Assembly: GCF_963920925.1 (NCBI RefSeq)
Contig: NZ_CAWUDI010000036.1
Span: 1 to 64,000 of the forward strand
DNA from: Rivularia sp963920925
Lineage (GTDB): Bacteria > Cyanobacteriota > Cyanobacteriia > Cyanobacteriales > Nostocaceae
Length of the DNA: 64,000 nucleotides
Direction: 5' to 3'
How positions within the stretch are numbered: the first letter of the stretch is position 1; the number at the start of each line of letters is the position of its first letter. This document shows positions 1-10,000 of this stretch, in pieces. The translations under genes and the position numbers were made by a program. Below the pieces are notes generated by a model. That model searched no databases and was not told the origin of the DNA. It saw nothing but the letters and a program-made list of their open reading frames with translations.

Positions 1-1663
1 CGTCACCACCTTCTAAGCGGTCATCTCCTTCATTGCCGTAAACCTTATCATCGCCAGCTTGACCGTAGAGGTTGTCATTTCCCGTTCCACCTTCTAACCA
101 ATCATTTCCGTCGTTACCTTCTAGCCGGTCATCTCCTTCTTTGCCATATAGTTTATCGTCACCACCTTCACCGTAGAAAGTGTCCTCATGTTCACCCCCA
201 ATCATTTCATCATTAAAATTGGAACCCTTAATAACTTCGATATTGCCAAGGGTGTCTACAGTGTCAAAACCATCTTCAACTTTATAAACATCGGAACCAG
301 CAACCTTATCTGCTCTAACTTTAATCCCTTTAGGACTGCTAGAATAATTTGCTGTATCAGTTCCTCCTTGACCGTCTAAAAGGTCGTATCCTTCACCGCC
401 TATTAAGATATTTTCTTCAGAATCACCTCGTAAAACATCATTTCTTCCACCACCATTAAGTGTTCCATCACCTTCGATCCAATCATCATCATCTGTATAA
501 TTTTGAGAAAATGTTCCTTTAGGAAAGTAAAAGCCTTTAGGATGTAGTTCATAGACAGTATTTTTAAAATAAGTTATAACCTCTGGTCGGGTAAAATAAT
601 TTTCGATTAAGTGTTCTTTGCCAAGACCTAGTATGTTGGGAGCCATACTGAAAATGTTAAATATCTTATCCCAAACATTAGGTTCAGATTCAAACTGAAG
701 CGAATGAACCGGGTCTCCAGGATTTTTTATATTATTAGATAAAACAGATTCTCCTTTGTATGAATCAAGACCGCCTGCATATAGATAACTAGTCGGTGAA
801 CCTAGTGCAAGAACTCTAGTACGTTGTGGGGGATCACTAGGAGAATCCATATCTATTAATCCATCTTCAAGGAAAAAGTTTCCCTGAGAATGACCTAGCA
901 GAATTAAGGAATTTTGTGAGGAAGAAGAAAGCCAACTATTTGATTCTTTAGTCCATGAATCATTAATATTTTGAAATTTACTTTCCCGATACCAGTATTG
1001 TTCTAATGCTTCTTTAATATCATCAGGAGCTGCTTCAATTAAACTATCAATAACTGTAGATATTTCGCCAAAGCCTGGGATAAAGTTAGCAATATCTTTA
1101 ATAAAAATTAATGCCTTTGCAGTAAAATTATCATCCTTTGTTACTAATTCAATTGGATTTTGTGATTGAAGAAACTTTTGAGCTAACTCATAACCTGTTT
1201 TGACTACTTCAAAGATTTCAAAACCATCTCGGACAAAATCAAGGTCTTTGGCTAGTTGTGTAACATCTTTACCAGCAGCTTCGAGACTTTTAATTTTCTT
1301 GGCTAATTGTTTATGTTTATTCGCCTTCTCTAATATCTCAGAAAAAGAAAACTTGTTTACGGCATACTCTAATAAAAATTTTAAAGCAAATACACCAACG
1401 TCTCCCCAGTTATTACCTGTGCTATCTGTAGTATTTCGGTATTGAGTATCAAGTTCAATTAAACCTTTGGTGCTAGAATATACATCTTTTTGAGGTTCAT
1501 AAAGATTACCAGAAATTTGCCAAATGTTATCAAACCCAATTATATTCTCTCGATATTTGTCCTCTGTAGTTCTAATTCCATTGATGTAAATAACACGAGT
1601 TTTTCCACCTTCTTCAATTAGTTGATTAAAAACGTTATCAAAATCAAATTTATAGCTATTCAT
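1..1663 (-). CDS. RTX-repeat lipase-like alpha/beta hydrolase (3' part outside window)
   Basis: The frame is open from the ATG at 1663 to the window edge, about 554 codons, so the C-terminus is missing. The N-terminal ~400 residues have no export signal and contain a nucleophile-elbow motif GHSQG (read from about position 890), as in lipases and esterases. From about position 480 onward it becomes glycine- and aspartate-rich, with nonapeptides such as GGEGYDLLD, GEGGDDKLY and GNEGDDRLE. These are RTX (hemolysin-type) calcium-binding repeats, typical of proteins secreted by type I systems through a C-terminal signal. Inferred role: secreted, calcium-stabilised lipase or esterase. The catalytic Asp and His were not assigned. 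No type I transporter is in the window. Confidence 0.85.
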   Translation of the reverse strand, partial: MNSYKFDFDNVFNQLIEEGGKTRVIYINGIRTTEDKYRENIIGFDNIWQISGNLYEPQKDVYSSTKGLIELDTQYRNTTDSTGNNWGDVGVFALKFLLEYAVNKFSFSEILEKANKHKQLAKKIKSLEAAGKDVTQLAKDLDFVRDGFEIFEVVKTGYELAQKFLQSQNPIELVTKDDNFTAKALIFIKDIANFIPGFGEISTVIDSLIEAAPDDIKEALEQYWYRESKFQNINDSWTKESNSWLSSSSQNSLILLGHSQGNFFLEDGLIDMDSPSDPPQRTRVLALGSPTSYLYAGGLDSYKGESVLSNNIKNPGDPVHSLQFESEPNVWDKIFNIFSMAPNILGLGKEHLIENYFTRPEVITYFKNTVYELHPKGFYFPKGTFSQNYTDDDDWIEGDGTLNGGGRNDVLRGDSEENILIGGEGYDLLDGQGGTDTANYSSSPKGIKVRADKVAGSDVYKVEDGFDTVDTLGNIEVIKGSNFNDEMIGGEHEDTFYGEGGDDKLYGKEGDDRLEGNDGNDWLEGGTGNDNLYGQAGDDKVYGNEGDDRLEGGD

Positions 1664-2519
1664 AATTATTTATCTTATTTTGTTAGATTTTTGAACTTGA
1701 AAAATATGTATGAATACTTCTATCCACACAGTTTATCTTTTTAAGGTCAACAATGATTTATTCGTTTAGAAGAAAAAGGAAAGTAAAATCTATTTTTTAT
1801 AGACAGATTTATCTTAATCTTTTGCTTTAAAAAATACCGGATCAAAAATACAGCGTTTAACTATATCGCTGTTAAAATATTAAAAAAAAATTATTTAGGT
1901 TAGATGAGTCGAAAATATCATATTGCAAAACTCGTCTTTTTTTTATCAGTATTTACAAGATTTTTTTGTTCCTTAAATAATAAGATGACACAAAATATAG
2001 TAGTTGTCAGTAAGTTCACTGAATGTTTATAATAAATTTCCGGTCTTTAATTATTGAACTTAAAACTAATTCCTAATGCAGTTCCAACAATTTATAAAGT
2101 GTCACAAGATATATATTTTTTGAGGTAAACAAGAGTAAACAGATGTAGTGAAAACACATTGTGCATAAATACTGTTTTAAATATTTGCAGGACTTACGCA
2201 AAGCCCCCCAATAAATCGGGGGGTTGGGGGGATCTCAAAATTGGGAATGCCTACTTTTTTGTTGCGGTTGCGGCCATTCCTGATTTAGTAAAGTCCAAGC
2301 AATATTTCCTGGACTTGTGTGCTGTTCGTATAGTGTGATGTGTCGCGGGACAGGTGGATTTTCTGAAGTTTCTAGTATCCCCACCGCGTTATAAGCTATT
2401 TACAATCGTATTCACAAGGTTTCTACTGAACTCAAGAAAGGAGAATTGAAGATTTCTCTCGCCTTCTTAGGTTTTCTTTCACCGCTTAGGGGAAGTAAGT
2501 AGATAGGTTTAATTAAATG
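1664..2519. other. AT-rich intergenic region with hairpin and degraded sequence
   Basis: No intact gene is visible. At 2204-2224 there is a hairpin of six C and six G around AATAAATC, preceded by the dispersed word GGACTTACGCA. The minus strand from about 2398 to 2244 reads as an open stretch of about 50 codons beginning A-Y-N-A-V-G and ending in a Q/P/K-rich tail, but stop codons lie directly upstream. It may be the end of a decayed gene; no family was recognised. Confidence 0.5.
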
Positions 2520-2521
2520 TA

Positions 2522-2663
2522 AAACGTCATTGCGTTACCCTAACCCGTCAGCAAGCTGAACACGGAGTGTTCCCTACACCGGGAATGGAGAAACGACGAA
2601 GTAATCACCCAAGGTGCGGCTCATCGCAATAACTGGGATTGCTTCGTTCCTCGCAATGACGGA
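2522..2663. repeat. Dispersed repeat (CGTCATTGCG...CGCAATGACG ends)
   Basis: The segment starts with CGTCATTGCG and ends with CTCGCAATGACG, so its ends are inverted. The interior contains the words GATTGCTTCGTTCCTCGCAA. A shorter related copy lies at about 56135-56182. It is non-coding and of unknown function. Confidence 0.6.
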
Positions 2664-2678
2664 GCGTATCATAGTTAT

Positions 2679-2822
2679 TTGTACCCACCTACTTACACCA
2701 CAATTCATTTCCTTGAAGACCAGTTTTTACGGGCAAGTGGTTTGAATTTACTAATCGCTGTGATTGTGCTGTGGAATACAGTTTATTTGGAGAATGCGGT
2801 TAATTTGTTGAAATCGGAAAGT
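2679..2822 (+). pseudogene. Tn3-family transposase C-terminal remnant
   Basis: The translated stretch contains RASGLNLLIAV followed by IVLWNTVYLENAV. This matches the strongly conserved C-terminal block of Tn3-family transposases (GLNL..A.I.LWNTVYLERA). Only about 40 residues of a protein normally near 1000 residues remain. There is no catalytic DDE region and no 38-bp terminal repeat nearby. The frame then runs into low-complexity intergenic sequence. It is a relic that shows a Tn3-type transposon was once here. Confidence 0.75.
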
Positions 2823-2872
2823 ATAACTATTCCCCATTCCCCGTTCCCCATTCCCCTTTGCCCTAATACATT

Positions 2873-2897
2873 AAAAAGACTTCGCAATGCGAAGTCT
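2873..2897 (-). terminator. Rho-independent terminator after hli gene
   Basis: A perfect 9-bp stem (AGACTTCGC / GCGAAGTCT) with a 3-nt loop is followed on the minus strand by TTTTT. It lies 46 bp past the stop of the high-light-inducible protein gene. Confidence 0.85.
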
Positions 2898-2943
2898 CTA
2901 CATGATTAATTTATTATTTATTATTACAGAGAGCTATTAGCTA

Positions 2944-3147
2944 TTAGTATCCAACGATGTGAAGTACATCGCGAACTACGCTGTAACCAGCTAAATCCCA
3001 TGCTAGGTAAGCTACGAAACCAATCATTGCTAAACGTCCGTTCCATAGTTCAGCTTGGGGATTGAAGCCAAAAATAAAAGAGTTGCGGTCTTTGCCGTTA
3101 TATGCTGGTGCTACTGGTGGTAAATCGGTTTTTGTTTGAGATTGCAT
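2944..3147 (-). CDS. hli: High light-inducible protein (HLIP/SCP, one-helix CAB-like)
   Basis: The 67-residue protein has one hydrophobic helix with the chlorophyll-binding signature ELWNGRLAMIGFVAY (about residues 33-47), the hallmark of Hli/Scp/Ohp proteins. Members bind chlorophyll and carotenoid in the thylakoid membrane, dissipate energy and help photosystem II assembly. HliD-type members work with Ycf39, and a ycf39-like gene is present at 60.4-61.4 kb. Length is normal for the family. It stands alone, with its own terminator downstream and an HLR1-like site upstream. Which Hli paralogue it is cannot be told from sequence alone. Confidence 0.95.
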   Translation of the reverse strand: MQSQTKTDLPPVAPAYNGKDRNSFIFGFNPQAELWNGRLAMIGFVAYLAWDLAGYSVVRDVLHIVGY

Positions 3148-3174
3148 AATTTATTATTGCGGTTAATTTCATCT

Positions 3175-3192
3175 GTATGTTTCTAATGTAAC
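3175..3192 (-). promoter_or_regulatory. Possible HLR1-like (RpaB) site upstream of hli
   Basis: On the minus strand GTTACATT is followed after one base by GAAACATA. The HLR1 consensus bound by RpaB is two (G/T)TTACA(T/A)(T/A) half-sites separated by two bases. The first half-site is perfect; the second matches 6 of 8 and the spacing is one base short. A further GTTACATT on the plus strand lies at about 3233. Position, 28-45 bp before the start codon, suits regulation of hli by high light. Confidence 0.4.
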
Positions 3193-3679
3193 GATTGATA
3201 AAGAAAATTGTTTCTGTCTAAAGGTATAGATACGTTACATTTCTTCATATTGATAAATCTACCTAAAGGAGGTAAAAAATTTTCTTTTTATAAACATATG
3301 TTAAGTAAAGATGACATGACGTTAGATAAATGATACATATTTTGTTGCTTAAAAGTTGCTACAAATTAGAGAAAAATAAGTCATAGCAACACTTTCATAG
3401 ATTTAGAGTTGAAATTATTTAAGTAAATTCAAAGTAATTTAGGATGCGGCGAGTGCAGAATTAATTACAAGTAATAGACTTTAAAAAAAAAGTTCTATCT
3501 AATGCCCTATGGCTTTGGGGCAATTTTTCCGACTTACGAGAGATGTTTAAAGGGGCTATATTGCTGGATTCTAGGCTTAACAACTGGGTATTGCATGAAT
3601 AAACAAAATTGATTTTTGTATTGATTACACCGTTTTTGTTTTCCCCACACCAAAAATTAGCCTAGAGGAAGTTATTAGG
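3193..3679. other. Intergenic region between divergent hli and repeat-protein gene
   Basis: AT-rich with no coding frame. A good Shine-Dalgarno-like AAAGGAGG at about 3266 is not followed by a useful ORF. At about 3500-3530 a short GC stem (TGCCCT / GGGGCA) is followed by ATTTTT, which looks like a weak plus-strand terminator, so a small RNA ending there is possible but unsupported otherwise. Confidence 0.4.
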
Positions 3680-6600
3680 ATGATTGAAAGTACGCATATA
3701 ACGCCTTTGCTATCCAATTTTATGACTTGGATAGCACAAGCTCCAATTTTAGTTGAGCCACCGGAGCCTTTGTCGCCGTCGGATGCTTCAGTAGCTTTTT
3801 CCGGACCAAGGTTTTTTATTGCTTTGATTGCTGGTATTATCCTAGCTTTCGCCGCTCAATTGGTATTAACAAATGCAGCAGTGGCTGCTGGTTTGTCGTT
3901 TTTGGGGGGTTCATCTGATTCTGACTCAAACTCGAATTCAAATAATCATGACCAAAGCGAAAGTTTAGGTAGCACTATTAATAAGATCGGTACCGCTGTT
4001 GGTATAGGAACGTTACTTTCGGTAACTGCTTCTCTTTTCTTTGCCTGTCTCTTAGCGGTGAAACTCAGTGGATTGCTATTAGATGTAGGCTTAGGGGCAA
4101 TTCTGGGGTTAGTAATTTGGGCCGCGTACTTTTGTCTGCTGGTGTGGGTCAGTTCGACAGCAGTGGGTTCTTTAGTTGGTAATGTTGTTAATACGGCAAC
4201 TTCTGGACTTCAGGCAATCGTAGGAACCGCTACTGCTGCATTGGGAGCAAAAGCTGTAAATAGACAAGTTGTAGCGACAGCAGAAGCCGCAGCATCGGCA
4301 GTTCGTCATGAGATAGGTAGTGCGATCGATCCCGAAAGCATCAAAGAAAATTTAGAAGATTATTTAGATACGGTACGTCCCAAAGAGTTGGATTTACAAT
4401 CTATACGTAAAGAATTTGAAAGTTTACTTTCAGATGCATCACTTAACTCGCTTGCAGGTGCTGCGGAACTGCGTAATATTGATAAACAAAAGTTTGTAGA
4501 ATTAGTTAGCAGTCGTACCGACCTTTCTAAGAAAGAAGTTAAACGGATTGCCGATACTTTGTATGAGGTTTGGAAGCAAACGGTAGGTTCTCAACAAGCT
4601 AGTTCGGGTAGCAGCGGTGGAAACGGCTTAAGCGACTTGGTTGACTATCTCAAAACTGTAACACCCGGACAAAGTAAAACTGATGAACTCGAAGCTAAGT
4701 TAGATCGAGTTATTAGTGAAATGCGTTCCCAGAAGCAAGATACTCGGGATGCGAAACAAACCGCAAAAGAAGAATCAGTCGGTCCGTTGCAGATGGCCAT
4801 ACCACAAGCTTTAACAACCCTCAGTAGCGTGGTTATGGGAAGAACTGACCTTTCCGACTTGGATGTAGAAAAGATTCTCGGTCAAATTACCCAAGCTAAA
4901 GATAAAGCCACCGAACAAGCAGATAAAATGGGACTACCTACACCACCCCAGTCTTATAGCACCGTTCGCGCTGACGTGGAAAATTATCTGCATAATACAT
5001 ATGCTTGGCAGTTTGGTACCGATAAAATTCAACAAGAATTTCGCGACGTACTTTACGATCCAGCAGCAGATCCAGGTACGGTACGCTCTGAATTGGAAAA
5101 GCTCGATCGCAGCGATTTTGTTAGTATGCTAAAAGGGCGTGGTTTACTAACTCAAACTGAGATTAAGCAAATTGCTGACCAGTTGGAAGCAGTTCGTAAA
5201 GGTGTTTTAGTACAGGTAAGGGCTGAGGAAGAAAAAGAAATAGTTCAAGACTTGCAGCGTCGGGTAGAAAGCTATTTGTTGGTGACTCCAAAGTCAGAAT
5301 TAAATGAAACAGGAATCAAGCAAAATTTCAAACCAATTGTAGAAGATTCCGACGCAGATTACGAAACCTTAGCCATGCGCTTGTCTCGATTTGAGCGGGG
5401 ACAAATGCGTTCGATACTGGTACAGCGTAACGATATTACCTCTGGGGAAATCGACCCAATTCTTGATGAATTGGAGAAACAGCGCGACCAAGCTTTAGTT
5501 GAGTCCAAAAACCTTGCAGACCAAGCTAAGTATCAAGCAGAAAGTTTGTGGTTAAATTTAGAACAACATCTGCGTAATACGGGTAAAGGCGAACTTAACC
5601 CCGATGCAATTCGCGGTGAATTAAAAACTTTGTTGGAAGATCCCCAAGCCGGAATGTCATCTATTCGGGCGCGGTTGGGTCGTTTTGACCGCGACACTTT
5701 GGTACAACTGCTCAACCAACGTCAAGATTTGAGCGAAGATCAAATCAACGAAACCATTGATACAGTAGAACATTCTTGGAATAGCGTTCGTCACGCACCG
5801 GGCAAGATTGTAGATAAAGCTCAAGCCCAGTACGATAACGTAACCACCACAATTGCTGATTACTTGCGGAACACTGGTAAATCGGAACTTAATCCCGAAG
5901 GTATTCAACGAGACTTTAACAAACTGTTTGAGAATCCCCAAGAAGGTGCCGTTGCATTAAGCCGCAGATTGTCACAAGTTGATAGAGACACCTTAGTAAA
6001 ACTACTGAGCCAACGACAAGACTTGAGCGAAGATCAAGTCAACGAAGTAATCAACTCGATACAATCATCAATTCGCCAATTCATCCGGACACCGCGCCGT
6101 TTGGCTAGTCGCACTCAACAACAAGTGACAGACTTCCAAACAAACTTAGAAGAATACCTCCGCCAAACCGGCAAACAGGAACTCAATCCAGAAGGTATCA
6201 AGCGCGACTTAAATCTGCTAGTAAACGACCCGCGAGTGGGAATGCAAAGCTTAGGCGATCGCCTTTCTCACTTTGATCGTTCTACCATTGTTGCTTTGCT
6301 GAAAATTCGCGGCGATATGGACAACCAGGAAGCAGAGCAAATTGCTGATAACATTATGTCAGTACGCGAACAATTTGTAGCTCAAGTAAGAGGAATTGAG
6401 CGCCGAATTCAAGATACAATAGATGGAGTATTCGAGCGAATTCGCGATTATCTCAACTCTTTGGAACGTCCCGAACTCAATTACGATGGCATCAAGCGCG
6501 ATGTTCGCCAATTGTTCTACGATCCCCAAGCAGGATTTGATGCCTTACGCGGTAGGTTATCATCATTCAACCGAGACACCTATGTAGCGCTGATGAGTTC

Positions 6601-6868
6601 TCGCGATGACATTTCCGAATCAGATGCAAACAAAGTCATCGATCAAATCGAAAATGCACGTAACACCGTACTAAGAAGAGCAGAAAGAATCCAAGAAGAA
6701 GCACAGCGACGCTTAGAAGAAGTTAAACACCAAGCCCAGAAACAAGCCGAAGAAACCCGTAAAGCAGCAGCATCGGCAGCTACCTGGTTACTTGCAACAG
6801 CGGTTGTATCTGGTATTGCTTCCGCAGTAGCTGGAGGTTTAGCTGTACTTGCTAATGCACCAGGTTAA
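3680..6868 (+). CDS. Membrane protein with seven tandem ~72-residue repeats
   Basis: The 1062-residue protein begins with a short segment, then hydrophobic helices at about residues 44-70, 103-135 and 137-165, separated by a Ser/Asn/Asp-rich loop near 76-95. The rest is helical and contains seven divergent repeats. Each reads roughly as YL..T.K.ELN.EGIKRDL, then a DP..G turn, then RLS.FDRDTLV.LL..R.DLSE.., ending in a long helix. Repeats 4-6 are the most alike. A charged coiled coil (Glu/Arg/Gln-rich) precedes a final hydrophobic helix at about 1035-1060, so both ends are probably membrane-anchored. The family was not recognised. A large scaffold or membrane-bridging role is inference. The start codon has AGAGGAAG about 12 bases upstream. 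Confidence 0.8.
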   Translation: MIESTHITPLLSNFMTWIAQAPILVEPPEPLSPSDASVAFSGPRFFIALIAGIILAFAAQLVLTNAAVAAGLSFLGGSSDSDSNSNSNNHDQSESLGSTINKIGTAVGIGTLLSVTASLFFACLLAVKLSGLLLDVGLGAILGLVIWAAYFCLLVWVSSTAVGSLVGNVVNTATSGLQAIVGTATAALGAKAVNRQVVATAEAAASAVRHEIGSAIDPESIKENLEDYLDTVRPKELDLQSIRKEFESLLSDASLNSLAGAAELRNIDKQKFVELVSSRTDLSKKEVKRIADTLYEVWKQTVGSQQASSGSSGGNGLSDLVDYLKTVTPGQSKTDELEAKLDRVISEMRSQKQDTRDAKQTAKEESVGPLQMAIPQALTTLSSVVMGRTDLSDLDVEKILGQITQAKDKATEQADKMGLPTPPQSYSTVRADVENYLHNTYAWQFGTDKIQQEFRDVLYDPAADPGTVRSELEKLDRSDFVSMLKGRGLLTQTEIKQIADQLEAVRKGVLVQVRAEEEKEIVQDLQRRVESYLLVTPKSELNETGIKQNFKPIVEDSDADYETLAMRLSRFERGQMRSILVQRNDITSGEIDPILDELEKQRDQALVESKNLADQAKYQAESLWLNLEQHLRNTGKGELNPDAIRGELKTLLEDPQAGMSSIRARLGRFDRDTLVQLLNQRQDLSEDQINETIDTVEHSWNSVRHAPGKIVDKAQAQYDNVTTTIADYLRNTGKSELNPEGIQRDFNKLFENPQEGAVALSRRLSQVDRDTLVKLLSQRQDLSEDQVNEVINSIQSSIRQFIRTPRRLASRTQQQVTDFQTNLEEYLRQTGKQELNPEGIKRDLNLLVNDPRVGMQSLGDRLSHFDRSTIVALLKIRGDMDNQEAEQIADNIMSVREQFVAQVRGIERRIQDTIDGVFERIRDYLNSLERPELNYDGIKRDVRQLFYDPQAGFDALRGRLSSFNRDTYVALMSSRDDISESDANKVIDQIENARNTVLRRAERIQEEAQRRLEEVKHQAQKQAEETRKAAASAATWLLATAVVSGIASAVAGGLAVLANAPG

Positions 6869-6902
6869 TTTAAGTAATTCAAATTGTCTTCGCTAAATTA
6901 TT

Positions 6903-6931
6903 AAGTCTCTCCTTGTGAGGGGCTTTTTTTT
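6903..6931 (+). terminator. Rho-independent terminator after repeat-protein gene
   Basis: AAGTCTCTC pairs with GAGGGGCTT (two wobble pairs) around a CTTGT loop, then a run of eight T. It lies 35 bp past the stop at 6868. Confidence 0.85.
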
Positions 6932-7062
6932 GTAGTTAAGAGTGAATACAAGATTAACAACCTATAACCGCAGCTTAGCAGAAGTCACAACCAGCAGCGC
7001 ACGTAAAACTACTACATCAATTCATTACATCGCTTTTTCCCGCTTCAAATAGGTACTTACAA

Positions 7063-10000
7063 TTAGCCCATATTATTGCGAAGATATTCAAGAATTTTTT
7101 GCACAGTAATAGTGTCAGGATGTTGTTCTCCCAGCAACCGTTGTCTTAGTTCTAATGCTTGTTTGTACAGAGGCTCCGCTTCACTGTACCTTCCTTGGGA
7201 TAAGTAAAGTCCTGCGAGATTGTTGCAACTTTCTGCCACATAGGGATGTTGTTCTCCCACTAGCCGTTGCAAAAGTTCTAATGCTCGCTTATACAGAGGT
7301 TCCGCTTCACTGTACCTTCCTTGGGATTCGTAGAGGAAAGCCAGATTGTTGTAACTGGTTGCTATGTCAGGATGTTGTTCTCCCAGCAACCGTTGTCTTA
7401 GTTCTAATGCTTGTTTGTACAAGGTTTCAGCTTCTGTATACTGTCCTTGGTGTAAGTAGAGTCCTGCGAGATTGTTGTAACTGGTAGCGACCGAGGGATG
7501 TTGTTCTCCCAGCAACTGTTGCGTAAGTTCTAATGCTTGTTTGTACAGAGGTTCCGCTTCACTGTACCTTCCTTGGGATTCGTAGAGTACTGCAAGATTG
7601 TTATAAATTTGTGCGACCGAGGGATGTTGTTCTCCCAGCAACTGTTGCGTAAGTTCTAATGCTTGTTTGTAGAAGGTTTCAGCTTCTATATACCGTCCTT
7701 GGTTTAAGTAGAGTCCTGCAAGATTGTTATAACTTTGTGCGACATCGGGATGTTCAACTCCGAGCAGCCGTTGCCTTAGTTCTAATGCTCGCTTATACAG
7801 AGGTTCCGCTTCACTGTACCTTCCTTGGGATTCGTAGAGTACTGCAAGATTGTTATAAATTTGTGCGACCGAGGGATGTTGTTCTCCCAGCAACTGTTGC
7901 ATAAGTTCTAATGCTTGTTTGTAGAAGGTTTCAGCTTCTGTATACCGTCCTTGGCTACGGTAGAGTTCTGCCAGATTGTTGTAACAGGTTGCCACCGAGG
8001 GATTTTGTTCTCCCAGCAACCGTTGGTATAGTTCTAATGCTTTTTGCAGCAGAGGTTCTGCTTCTGTGTACCTTCCTTGAGAACAGTAGAAAAGAGCTAG
8101 ATTGTTATTACTTTGTGCGACATCGGGATGTTCAACTCCGAGCAGCCGTTGCCTTAGTTCTAATGCTCGCTTATACAGAGGTTCTGCTTCTGTATACCGT
8201 CCTTGGGATTCGTAGAGTCCTGCCAGATTATTGTAAATGCTTGCCACCGAGGGATGTTCAACTCCGAGCAGCCGTTGCCTTAGTTCTAATGCTTTTTTAT
8301 ACAGAGGTTCTGCTTCTGTATACCGTCCTTGAGAACAGTAGAATCCCGCCAGATTATTGTAACTGGCTGCCACATCAGAATGTTCAACTCCGAGTAACCG
8401 TTGCCAAAGTTCTAATGCTTTTGTATACAGAGGTTCTGCTTCTGTATACCGTCCTTGAGAAAAGTAGAGGATAGCCAGATTGTTGTAACTTTTTGCGACT
8501 AAAGGATGTTCAACTCCGAGCAACTGTTGCCAAAGTTCTAATGCTTTTTTATACTTATTTTCCGCTTCTGTGTACTGTCCTTGGGAATAGTGGAGATAAG
8601 CCAAATTGTTGTAACTGGTAGCCACAGAGGGATGTTCTTCTCCCAGACGAGCTTGTGTTACTGATACACACTGCTGACTCCAAGGCTCTGCCAATGCATA
8701 TAACCCTTGCCCTTGATAAAACCTAGTGATTCCTACAAAAGCCCAGATTAAATCTTCATTCTTAACCACAGTAATCAAATTTTCTGCTACTTCTTTTAGG
8801 TGGGGTATAGCATCACTTACTGATTCAATATTTGACAGGGTAGGAGTATCAGGAATTTGTTGAGCAATTGAGAGCATTTCTGTAGCGAAAGCCTGTTTAA
8901 ACTCCAAAGCTGATGATGTTAAATTTAATTTTATTTGCAAGAATTGACGGATTAGGGGATGAATTGTATAGCCACTTTCTCTATCTTCTAAACGTTGTAC
9001 TAAATAATGCTTGTAAAGCTGTTTTTTGGCTTTATTAATATCGGACTTATTCCAATCCAGTCTTTCACAGGAAGATTTAACTAAACCCCAAGGAATTACA
9101 TTAGGGGCAAATAAGCTTAGTAACTCCGCTACTTGTTGCGTTTTGGCATCAAGTTTCTGCCAACTTAATTCAAATGCTGCTAATACCCCGCGCTGTGCTG
9201 TAGTCCAAGTTTCTGATGAACGCTCTAAAGCTTCGTCATCCAATCGTTGCTGTTGCAGACTTTCTAACATTTCTTGCAATGATAAATCGGGGTCATCCGC
9301 AACATATCTCCCAACCAATTCTAAACCTAATGGCAGATATCCAAGCCACTTACATAGTTCTGCTGATGTTTCTACCTCCCTTTCTACTCGCTTCTTACCT
9401 ATTAAAGCTTTCAGCAGTTCTACAGAATTTTCTGGTGATAATACATCTAGGGGAATTTCTTCAATGATATTGGGGTCAAGATTCCGTAGTCTGGTAGTAA
9501 TCAGCAGACGAAAACGATTGTTTTTTGGTAGTAGTTCCTGACAACTACCTAAATCGGTGACATCATCCCAAACAACTAATACAAGTCCCTCCGAAGGCTG
9601 CCAATTTTCCCAACACCATATTCCTTGTTCGGATATTGTTAGTTGTCTTCCCCCTAACTGTTGGGGAATCTCTCGCTGATTATCTACATGAAACTGATAA
9701 AACTGAATTATTTCTGCTGCTAAATTCGTATCTCTCGCATTTAGCCAGCAAACTCCGCCTAGATAATCGGCTTCATTTTGGCGTGCATACTGGGTTGCTA
9801 GTTCTGTTTTTCCTACTCCCCCCATTCCCGCGATTGCAGAAATTGCCACTGCATTAGATTGTTGTAGCTTAGAATGCAGCAATTTCATTTCTTCTTGTCT
9901 ACCAACAAAGTTGTTAACGCCTTTGTATGGAATGTATTTTGGGGGATTTGGCTTTGCCCGTTCCCGTTCGGGCGACTCCAGTCAAATACTTATATTTTGG

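Noticed and set aside
3261..3330. AAAGGAGG followed by a short ATG frame upstream of the repeat-protein gene
   Set aside because: The ATG is about 30 bases away and the frame has only 11 codons.
7155..8474. Plus-strand ORFs of 81-187 codons opposite the TPR array
   Set aside because: They are frame shadows of the 126-bp repeats: Leu/Cys/Arg-rich periodic text with no family features, while the minus strand encodes clear TPRs.
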